Below, one piece after another: positions 32,481 to 41,001 of a DNA stretch of 64,000 bases (position 1 is the first letter of the stretch; every line of letters starts with the position of its first letter). The DNA lies in the NCBI GenBank assembly GCA_964017065.1, contig OZ024788.1, forward strand, positions 13,498,530 through 13,562,529, given 5' to 3'. The translations under genes and the position numbers were made by a program. The notes under the pieces were generated by a model. That model was not told the origin of the DNA, searched no databases, and saw only the letters and a list, made by a program, of their open reading frames with translations. The stretch comes from Haliclona indistincta (Eukaryota > Porifera > Demospongiae > Haplosclerida > Chalinidae).

Positions 32481-32879
32481 AATCACAGAACTTGCACAGC
32501 AAAAACCGTGTTGGAAGGCGGAGACCGTAAGTCCATTGAACGGTTGCCGCATTCGTGAAACAACGGGAGACTTGCGGACTACCGTTTCTTTCAACTACGG
32601 ATACCGTTTACTACCGATGTGAGAACACTACAAACGGTAAGCACATACGACGCTCCGTATAAACTCCGTGTAACAATCCGTACAGCTACCGTCCAACTGC
32701 TATAGTGACCAAGCCATGGCAGCCACCACGGACCACCAGCTGTATCCCGTATCTCAACCGTTCATTGCGTAGTTTAGCTAGTACAGTACTTCGGTCAAAT
32801 GTTTATTATTACTATTATCTGCTATTATTAATATTACAAGAAACTCAATAGCAGTTCAGCATAATTTATAGTAGCATAG

Positions 32880-34335
32880 CTAGCATTCGTCCAAATCTCC
32901 TTCGCTTTCACACGAGCTGGAATCCTCCTCCAAAATATCCTGAAGGGTAGGAACAGTAGGAGTGCTGCAGGTCACGAAAGATGATCGGCTACGAGATCTC
33001 GGCGTTGTAGGAGTCACTGGAGATTGGATGGGCCTAACAGATGCCGGAGAGTGAATAGGCCTAGCAGATGCCGGAGAGTGAATAGGTACAGACGCCGGAG
33101 AGTGGATAGATACAGACGCCGGAGAGTGGATAGGCCTAACAGACGCCGGAGAGCGAATAGGTGCAGACACCCGAGATCTAATTGATGCCGGAGATTGAGA
33201 TTGAACAGTAGATGGAGATTGAATAGTAGCCAGTGTAGAATTACTGAATGCCCATTCTGGTGCATCTTTGGGGACAGGACGTGTTGATGGACATCCTCTT
33301 TTCCGTTCTTTCCTCCTAAACCCTGCTTTCGAATTTCCCTTGGCTTTACGCTTATCCAGCTTCCTTACTAAAGCATTCAGCACTGCAGAACAGACACAAC
33401 AAATTATAACAAGACTGATTGCATAACAGTTACTGGTGTACTAAAAAAACATTCCAAACTTAGGCTACATAACATGTTCTGAAAAGGTCAATTGCAGCAT
33501 ACCTGTTGATCGCCATGGTAGCTCATGTACCGTGATGGTGTCGTCCTCCCCTTCACTCTCCTCCGTCATATAATTATGATCAATTCCTCTCCATAACTCT
33601 AATTCCTTTGTCTTCACATATTTCGCTCGATTGCTATACAACTAATAATAATCAGTAATAAAATTCAAATCAACAAGTTAATCACATACCTTTCTTCTGG
33701 AGCTGGTTCGCTTACACTCCTCGCGCACTTTCTCGGCAACTTCAACCCTTCCGGGTTGGCTGTCATTGAATAGCCGACGCCTGCTTTCATAGTAACGATG
33801 NNNNNNNNNNNNNNNNNNNNNNNNNNNNNNNNNNNNNNNNNNNNNNNNNNNNNNNNNNNNNNNNNNNNNNNNNNNNNNNNNNNNNNNNNNNNNNNNNNNN
33901 NNNNNNNNNNNNNNNNNNNNNNNNNNNNNNNNNNNNNNNNNNNNNNNNNNNNNNNNNNNNNNNNNNNNNNNNNNNNNNNNNNNNNNNNNNNNNNNNNNNN
34001 CTCACAGATACATCTGTTGGCAGTTTAGGACGTCGCAACAATCCAACAGCTTTATTCTCATGTTCTTGCTTCATATTTTCAACTTTAGCCCTCAAACTAA
34101 CTATTTCTTCCTTCACTGCCCTCGTCTCCTCGGTCTGTGCCTGTACTAGAGAAATGACTTCCTCCAACTTGCTGTCAAAAAAACTCCACGCGTCGCCAGT
34201 CATGCCTGAAGTGACAGGAGGTTGAACTTGAGCATGTTGAGGCAGTTGCCGAGCTGTCTGAGCTGACACGTCATGAGGATCCTCTTGGTACGTCCTATAC
34301 TGACGACCGTAAAACGTTCCCCTGCTGCTACTCAT
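32880..34335 (-). CDS. EnSpm accessory protein (function unknown)
   Basis: Starts at ATG 34335 (MSSSRGTFYGRQYRTYQE) with a predicted coiled coil (LEEVISLVQAQTEETRAVKE ... VENMKQEHENK), then runs into the 200-N gap. Exons after the gap: 33800-33690 (RYYESRRRLFNDSQ ... CKRTSSRRK), 33641-33503 (KTKELELWRGIDHNYMTEES, HELPWRST) and 33382-32880 (ALVRKLDKRKAKGNSKAGFR), ending in a proline/serine repeat (RPIHSPASV units) and an acidic tail (EEDSSSCESEGDLDEC). Splice borders are consensus. The tryptophan-rich LWRGIDHNYMTEE..LPWRS block recalls uncharacterised C14orf93-like proteins, but I am not sure. It lies head to head with the kinase gene. It could be the DNA-binding partner of the transposase; that is inference. 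Confidence 0.65.
33801..34000. other. Assembly gap, 200 N
   Basis: Exactly 200 N, probably a scaffold gap of standard or estimated size, inside an exon or intron of the EnSpm accessory gene. Confidence 0.99.
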
Positions 34336-34596
34336 TTAACAACGGGTAAGTAATAGCCTTGGCTAGGAAGGGAGCTGAAGATACACAGCTCTAGTATAGT
34401 AGTAGTACAGCAGATATGCCACGTTTTCTTGCTGTGCGCATGCGCGAGTAGGAGGAGCTGAATACTCACGTGGTCCGCCCATAATGGCTGATGAGAATGA
34501 CTCGCCTCGAGCGACTCGCCTCGATCGGGAAATAGCCTTAGGCCTGAAGAAGTAGTTCAAACTGGAAGGAAAAACACAGTAGAAGAGAAGAGGAGA
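34336..34596. promoter_or_regulatory. Bidirectional promoter of accessory and kinase genes, NRF1-like site
   Basis: The 261 bp between the two divergent start codons contain TGCGCATGCGCG (34435-34446), a full NRF1-type palindrome. ATGGCTGATGAGAATGACTC at 34484 opens a 24-codon frame that ends just before the kinase frame; an older kinase start may lie there, as the kinase frame stays open upstream (PEEVVQTGRKNTVEEKRR). Confidence 0.5.
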
Positions 34597-35618
34597 ATGA
34601 GAAACGCAAGAAAAAGAAGGAAAAGGGCGCGAAAGCAACAAGTGAAGGATTTGCACGCTGAAGTTGACAAGGCAAACAAGAAGTTTAAAGAAAGTTCTGA
34701 CAAAGTAACAATGTACAAGCAAATGTCAAGGTCATTTTGGGAGAGGTGGCAGTGGGAGTTAAATCAAAGAAAGCAAGATGTAATTGCACGTCGCATAGGT
34801 ACTGCACCAGCAAACGCCAAGGTTAATTCTTTACAAGAAATCGATCCAGGAATGTTGACTGATCCCCCAGAATCAGATGAAAATGTTTATGTTGGACGAG
34901 GAGCTTTTGGAGTTGTGAAGCATCAGTTGTTTCGAGGCATGCACGTTGCAGTGAAGGAGTTACTTCCTAAGACCAACATTGCTGATGTACGTCATGAAGC
35001 TCATGTTATATCTCACCTGTGCCATCCATTTCTGCCTTATCTCTTCGGTGTATGTACAACTCACAACCCTTACCGAATTGTTATTCAATTTCATGGTATT
35101 GACAACAAGTCCGTTACAATGTCTCAATTTATTGCCAAGAAGATGACCTCGGATGAAGATGCCTGGCTAGTTCTGTGCGCACAGCTACTTGAGGCTTTTC
35201 AGTACCTACACAATGACGCTAAAATTATTCATAATGACTTAACGACAAACAACATCATTGTCACTAACTCCGGGCTAAGTGTGTCTACTGAAAATCATCA
35301 AATAATTGTGATAGACTTTGGAAAATCTACCAGTGTGGACCAAGGAAGACATTGCCATCTCTCAACATGTGAAAAGGCCGAGTACACTAGGCGGTATCCT
35401 CAGATAGCTCCTGAAGTAATTGATGGTGTTTCAAGACAGACAACATGGAGTGATATTCGGTTGGCGGAGTATTGTATAGTATCATAGATAACCATTTTTT
35501 GGACGGATTGCCAATAGGACGCAAAGAGACATTGCTCTATGTTGCTAGGAAGTGTCGTTGCCCACAGTACTACAGACGATTTTCTACCCAGAAAGCTCTT
35601 GAACACTGGAAGTTGTAA
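34597..35618 (+). pseudogene. Transposon-borne protein kinase with HND catalytic loop
   Basis: A basic coiled N-terminus (RNARKRRKRARKQQ, about 85 residues) precedes a eukaryotic protein kinase domain. Visible: glycine loop VGRGAFGVV (99-107), VAVKELL with Lys120, alpha-C Glu134, catalytic loop IIHNDLTTNN (Asp214, Asn219), DFGKS (240-242) and IAPEV (271-273). The usual HRD is HND, and the DFG is followed by KS. The frame breaks at about 35454 (TWSDI then RLAEYCIVS stop at 35487); the next frame continues convincingly (YSVGGVLYSIIDNHFLDGLP, GRKETLLYVARKCRCPQYY) to TAA at 35616-35618. It lies between accessory and transposase genes inside the EnSpm element, converging on the transposase with 49 bp between stops. 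Function in transposition or host signalling is unknown. Confidence 0.8.
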
Positions 35619-36837
35619 TATTTTTGCAATCAATAATTTTGAGTAATAATTTTAATGTCAATTTTTGCTACATACAGTATTTGATAGGCAAAGGACAAGC
35701 TACAAAAACAGATTGCTTAGTGCGTTCGAAATCTACTTCCAATACACACTGAGCACATTTATTAGCAATACGTTCAACCGGTAGATAGCAACACATAGAC
35801 TGAGACTCAAACATGTCTACACAAACAGTTGCTGATATTCCAAACCAGTCTTGCTTGGGATGTCTCTGTTTCCATAATGTGTAAGCAAACATCTGCTTTA
35901 ATACGATCTTTTCAGTTGAGTGTTCATCAGAAACAACTACTGAACTGCTCAAAAAATACTGCACAACACCCACTCGCATTCTTGCATAGTCAATTGATGA
36001 TAGACTATTGCCATTTCCCGGCCAATACGCCATGATAACAGAAGATGATTTAGCACTAGCTCCACTAAGAACTGAACCAAAAAGATCACCAGCAAGGTCA
36101 ATCCGTCCACACCTCTCAAAAAATGGAGACACACGATGAATTTCAAAATTAGGGTAAAGTTGAGTGTACAAAAGACGGAGGCGACTAATAGCTTCTGATG
36201 AGAGAACACCTTCATGCATGGGGTGAAGGAGTGTGGCAATACCAGGGATTGGTTTAAAGGAAGAGACAGGTGACGATGGCATATGAAGAATTTCTTCAAT
36301 GCTGAGATTATCAGAAACCACGGATCCGGAAGAAATAGAAAATGCAGATGTGTCAAAATTAGGAAGCCGTAGCAAAGAGGTTAACTTTGGATCAGCAAGG
36401 TTTGCAATAGGCCATTCCCAATAAGAGCCTAAAGAATTTCATTAGCGTTAATGACTGGCAAATTGGCTTCCGGGCTAGCCTGGAGTGCGAGATGATTACG
36501 TAATGGCTGGCGTTTATACACGAATTTATATGGCGCTTATGAGAAATATAGCGATACTTTTAGCGTCTGTGTAGCGATCTCCGTATACCGCACAACCGCG
36601 TGGCCTTGCTTGTCGTCTTCGTCCAAGCACGCTCTGTGGAAGGCTAAAGATTCCAAGAGGATAGGCACCGGCGTTGGCGAGCTACAGACGCACAAGCAAG
36701 GGCTACTTAGCCTAAAAGCAGCAACTTGAAGGGTACGTTATAAAGTAGATCTATACAGCGCACAGACAGGATTTTAGCTGGGCACTACATATCAGCTAGC
36801 GGTACCTTATACTGTACCACCCTGTTTCTTTGCATAG

Positions 36838-38994
36838 ATGCCTGACAACTGCATCGTTTGTGGACTGACAAAAGAACAAAATCCTGAAATATCTTTGTTC
36901 CGCATTCCCAAAAACACACAAATCCGAAATGCCTGGCTCAAGGGACTATGTTTGATACCTCAAGACATTAAAAATGTATCCCGTGTTTGCTCTTTACATT
37001 TTCGAGATGGCAACTCCAAAAATATTCCTTCTGCTTGCTTGGGGAAACGTTTTTGTCAGCTTCCTTCTAAGTGTACTCCAAGAGGCAAGCGTCAAACATC
37101 ACGTGATTTACGTAAGCAGTTAGACTCTCTGTCAAGTACTAACCCATCAGAGCCTTATCATTCCTCCTCCTCACTCTTACCACCAAATACAGTTGCAGGT
37201 TCTTCTAACTCTCACTCACCACCAGATACCGAACAACCTGGTGTAGATACTTCCAACTCTCACTCACCACCAGATACCGAACAACCTGGTGTACACACTT
37301 CCAACTCTCACTCACCACCAGATACCGAACAACCTGGTGTACATACTTCCAACTCTCACTCACCACCAGATACCGAACAACCTGATGTACATACTTCCAA
37401 CTCTCACTCACCACCAGATACCGAACAACCTGATGTACATACTTCCAACCCTCACTCACCATCAGATACCGAACAACCTGATGTACATACATCCAACTCT
37501 CACTCACCACCAGATACCGAACAACCTGATGTACATACTTCCAACTCTCACTCACCACCAGATACCGAACAACCTGGTGTAGATACTTCCAACTCTCACT
37601 CACCGCCAGATACCGAACAACCTGGTGTAGATACTTCTAGCGTCTCTGTTTCACTACTAAGTGCTGAACCTTCAATCGCAGGTTCTTCCAGCTCCCCATT
37701 ACCACCAGATACAGGCTCTAGCTCTACAGTGCTCACACCAGCCAGTCTTTCTTTACCAGGACCATCCCGATCAACTTATTACGCAGACACTGATTCTAGC
37801 TTCACAATGAGTGAGAATGAATCTGCTTGCAGTTCATATTTTGGCTGTGATACACCACATTCGTTGCAGTCACAGCCTTTATCTCCAATGGATTTTCAAG
37901 TTAGTGTAAATGTAGCTTTGATTTCTCAGATAGAGATGCTTAAAGCCGATAATAAAAAACTAAAGCAACAACTGGCAGAGGCAAAACAAGCACCATTTAG
38001 ACTGGAGTGTATTGCTACAAGTGATTCTCTCATATCACTTTATACTGGTTTTTCTTCTTATGAAGTTTTACTGACCTTCTTTAAGTTTCTAGGCCCTGCT
38101 GTAAATAACCTGCAATACTGGGGTACAAAGCCTAAAACCCGAGTGAGACGGCGAATGAAGCTAAATCCATTGAATCAACTATTCATGACTCTAGTGAAGC
38201 TCAGGTTAGATTTAAACACACGAGACCTAGCAGTTCGATTTCAGATCTCGAAGAGTACAATATCACGTTACTTCATTACCTGGGTGTGTTTTTTGTATCA
38301 TGAGCTTAAAGAAATTCCATGGTTTCCCTCAAAGGAGCAAGTTGCTGGTACACTTCCATATGCATTCAGAGAACGGTATCCTACCACAATCGCAATAATT
38401 GATGCTAGCGAGATATTCGTAGAGACACCATCTGATCTAATGCTTCAATCTACAGCTTGGAGTAACTATAAGCATCATAACACTTTTAAGTTTCTAGTTG
38501 CTTGTACACCCAATGGTGCCATATCCTTTATCTCTTCTCTCTATCTTGGCTCTGTGTCAGATCCAATGCTAACTCAAGAATGTGGCTTTATAAAGAAACT
38601 TGACAACATGTCTGGTGTAGCAGTCATGGCAGACAGAGGATTCACTATTAAAGAAACTCTGAGTAAAATAGGTGTTGATCTAAATCTACCACCTTTCATG
38701 GAAGGACGTGGCCAACTACCAGTAGACGAAATGCAGCGTGGTCGTTCAATTGCAGCTCTTAGAATACATGTAGAAAGGGCTATTGGGCGGATTAAACAAC
38801 ACAAAATCCTCACAGGTGTTTTCCCCTTGAAAATGGCCAGGATTGCTAATCAGATAGTGACCATTTGTGCTTATTTATCAAACTTTCATCCTGCTCTAGT
38901 TCCTGTCCCTACTACCCCCTCAGAGTCTGAAGATGGAATGAGTGAAACCAGTGAGATCGAGAGAGAATTATCAGACAGTGATGACTCAGAATAG
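36838..38994 (+). CDS. THAP-DDE transposase of ISL2EU element (718 aa)
   Basis: Starts at ATG 36838. Residues 1-85 form a THAP zinc finger (MPDNCIVCGLTKEQ, VSRVCSLHF, the C2CH pattern) for binding the element's own ends. Residues about 120-270 are nine tandem copies of a 16-residue unit (NSHSPPDTEQPGVDTS). A coiled segment (ISQIEMLKADNKKLKQQLAE, about 360-380) precedes a helix-turn-helix-like part (LAVRFQISKSTISRYFITW) and a DDE_Tnp_4 nuclease: IIDASEIFVETPSD (Asp about 522), VAVMADRGFTI (Asp about 598), RIHVERAIGRIK (Glu about 645), with WSNYKHHNTFKFLV between. The catalytic triad is complete and the frame unbroken. The acidic tail ends ELSDSDDSE. Likely cut-and-paste transposase. Confidence 0.93.
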   Translation: MPDNCIVCGLTKEQNPEISLFRIPKNTQIRNAWLKGLCLIPQDIKNVSRVCSLHFRDGNSKNIPSACLGKRFCQLPSKCTPRGKRQTSRDLRKQLDSLSSTNPSEPYHSSSSLLPPNTVAGSSNSHSPPDTEQPGVDTSNSHSPPDTEQPGVHTSNSHSPPDTEQPGVHTSNSHSPPDTEQPDVHTSNSHSPPDTEQPDVHTSNPHSPSDTEQPDVHTSNSHSPPDTEQPDVHTSNSHSPPDTEQPGVDTSNSHSPPDTEQPGVDTSSVSVSLLSAEPSIAGSSSSPLPPDTGSSSTVLTPASLSLPGPSRSTYYADTDSSFTMSENESACSSYFGCDTPHSLQSQPLSPMDFQVSVNVALISQIEMLKADNKKLKQQLAEAKQAPFRLECIATSDSLISLYTGFSSYEVLLTFFKFLGPAVNNLQYWGTKPKTRVRRRMKLNPLNQLFMTLVKLRLDLNTRDLAVRFQISKSTISRYFITWVCFLYHELKEIPWFPSKEQVAGTLPYAFRERYPTTIAIIDASEIFVETPSDLMLQSTAWSNYKHHNTFKFLVACTPNGAISFISSLYLGSVSDPMLTQECGFIKKLDNMSGVAVMADRGFTIKETLSKIGVDLNLPPFMEGRGQLPVDEMQRGRSIAALRIHVERAIGRIKQHKILTGVFPLKMARIANQIVTICAYLSNFHPALVPVPTTPSESEDGMSETSEIERELSDSDDSE
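37207..37640 (+). repeat. 48-bp coding minisatellite, 9 copies
   Basis: AACTCTCACTCACCACCAGA repeats every 48 bp from 37207, in frame, giving 16-residue units. Units differ mainly by GGTGTAGAT/GGTGTACAT/GATGTACAT. Open frames in the other frames and on the minus strand are shadows of it. Confidence 0.95.
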
Positions 38995-39059
38995 TTTTGA
39001 ATTCAGAATGTACAGTAAACAGTAGTTATAATAGTATTATTTATTTAATTTTGTTATAA

Positions 39060-41001
39060 TTATTCATGGCGAAGATCTCTGATAGGTAGACCAAAAGGAT
39101 GCTGAGGAGAGACTATTTCTGGTCCAATGCATAGGTCATAAAAGCTGCACAGTTTCGGTAATAGATCATTATCCCAGAAATCTTGATCAAACCCTAAACG
39201 TTCCACATTTATGCCTTTCTTAGTGTACACAATAAAATCACACCATTTGCGTCTGCCAATAGCCATCTGGCCCTGAACTTGGGAAAAGTACATGTGTGTT
39301 CTCTTGAGGATCAAATTACCATTTTGCTCTCGAAGCATGAAGTCAGAGTTTTTTGCAGCTTCAGCAGGTGTCATATTTTGATACTTGTAGGAGCACTTAA
39401 TCTCAGCAAATCCGAATGGCTCTGATGTACATGATGGATCATACACATTAGCATCTGGTGACACTCCAAGAAAAGGGTGAGTATGAGAAATGTGTACACC
39501 TGAGGAAGTAGCATACAGGTCACAGTGGCCATTATCATGTTGGTACTTGACGTATTCATCTAGTGCAGTCTTCTCCATTGTTCTTCCATAATCCAATTGA
39601 GGCCCCCAAATTTTTTTAACACCCAAGATGGACAAAACCAAGCTGTCAGGGGCAGTTGATGATTTCAAACGTCTCACACGACCAAAATATGATGAAGTAA
39701 GGCGAAATTTTCGTGCTTCAAACCATGATTGTGAGTTAGATTGCTCTCTTGTGCTTTCTTCTATACTTCTAATTTCTTGATCAGAAACAACAAGCTTTTC
39801 TTTGAATGATTCCACCTTTTTAAGAAGCTCCGTCTTGGCTAGCACTAGCCCTTGTCTTTCTGCTGTCTCAACACAAACTGATGGATCCAGTAACAATGAA
39901 ACACATATGCCCTTCCCTTTCAAATCTGTCAACAACTGAGGTATTCTTTCACCCACTGTGCCTCGCATTTCAGGTGGACGGGGATCATAGTTGTCAAGAG
40001 CTTCTATGTTGTATTTCTTTGGTTTACCATACTCGTGCTTCTTAAACTCTGCAACTGACACCTCCATTGATGCCGCCTTGCGCTTTTTCGGCTGTTTCCA
40101 CTGACAAGGTAGTGAAGTGACAGGAGCATTTTCGTCATCACTATCCTCTTCTCCAGATAAACAGCTTGACGTTGCAGGCTTCAGTGCTACCAGGGCATGA
40201 AGCAATGCAGACACATGTACACAGCTAGCAGATAACCTGCAATATCAAGACTGTAATCACGAATTAAGTGTATTATACAAACTTACCCTGCAGCACAATC
40301 ACATGAAGCTTTTTCAATCTTGCCGATGACACTGTCTAAGACACTCTGTTTCTTAAGCATAACCTTAACTGTATAGGTCCCAGAACGCATAGATGGTATC
40401 ATTGTACAACGGACGAATGCATAATTAGGATTGCGTGTTTGTATTTCAATCTTCTTCACACGACCAGAAGCCCAGTGTATATACCCGCGTTTTAAAGAAC
40501 GAAAAGACAATGAACCCTTGGCGTTTCCCACCCCTTCAGCAAGGTAAGTGTACATCGTTGACTGTGTGATTATTGGCATCTCCTTTGTCACCTCTTCAGA
40601 ACTTTTCTCGTCCACAGTCTGCCACCCAGTCAGAGGAAATGCAGGTCTAGGTAGTGATGCAACTCGTACATTTGACGATAAAAGCTTCTGGCGCTTTCGC
40701 TCCAAGTACGTGCCATCGATATCTAGTACACTAGCCTTATCAATTTTTGACTGCCTCACCCTGAAACATAGACAAATAATACACATACTCATGCACTGCA
40801 GTACTTATTTACTTACCTCTCAATCAAACCAGGCTTCTTTAAGCTGGAAGGAGCCTCTCTCCCGTGACACACAAGCCACCAGCGTAGTTGTGGGATTGTC
40901 TTGGCTTCCAAGGGTTCCTCCAAAGTAGCTCCTTCAATATCTCCGTCTTCCAGATTCACAGCAACTGCATCCTGAGAGCAACTTGCACTAGTAGTGGCCA
41001 T
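39060..41001 (-). CDS. SAP-SWIM-YqaJ nuclease of ISL2EU element (611 aa)
   Basis: Three exons on the minus strand with consensus borders and matching phases: 41001-40817, 40760-40287, 40236-39060. Exon 1 holds a SAP-like helix pair (KTIPQLRWWLVCHGREAPSS). A SWIM zinc finger spans the second intron: KASCDCAAG then LSASCVHVSALLHAL (CxC..CxH). Exon 3 carries a YqaJ-type PD-(D/E)XK exonuclease: SQSWFEARKFRLTSSYFGRV, YGRTMEKTALDEY, PFLGVSPDANVYD and FGFAEIKCSYKYQ (Asp, then Glu-x-Lys), plus YFSQVQGQMAIGRRKWCDF. YqaJ nucleases resect DNA ends; here it may process transposon or donor-site ends (inference). It starts inside the right inner TIR and converges with the transposase, with 65 bp between the stops. 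Confidence 0.9.

Larger units (their letters stand above)
29597..32494 (+). pseudogene. Ankyrin-repeat portion before the EnSpm insertion
   Basis: About 40 N-terminal residues precede ankyrin repeats, first divergent ones (LHLAAYHGWLDIIKTM, TPLHYAAAGGSIAVIDFL), then a homogeneous array in which two ankyrin repeats form a 68-residue (204-bp) unit: GHLNATKYFITEQKCDPNC plus HGWTLLHYASQGGHMNIIQY. The first frame runs 29597-30940; an extra A in CTTCTACAATTATGC (other copies CTTCTACATTATGC) at about 30877 shifts it. The second frame stops inside the MITE at 31478-31608, and the third resumes after it until 32494. Ankyrin repeats act as protein-binding surfaces. The array is cut mid-repeat at ATCACAGAACTTG. 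Confidence 0.9.

Noticed and set aside
33798..34028. Open frame across the N run
   Set aside because: Artefact of reading unknown bases as open.
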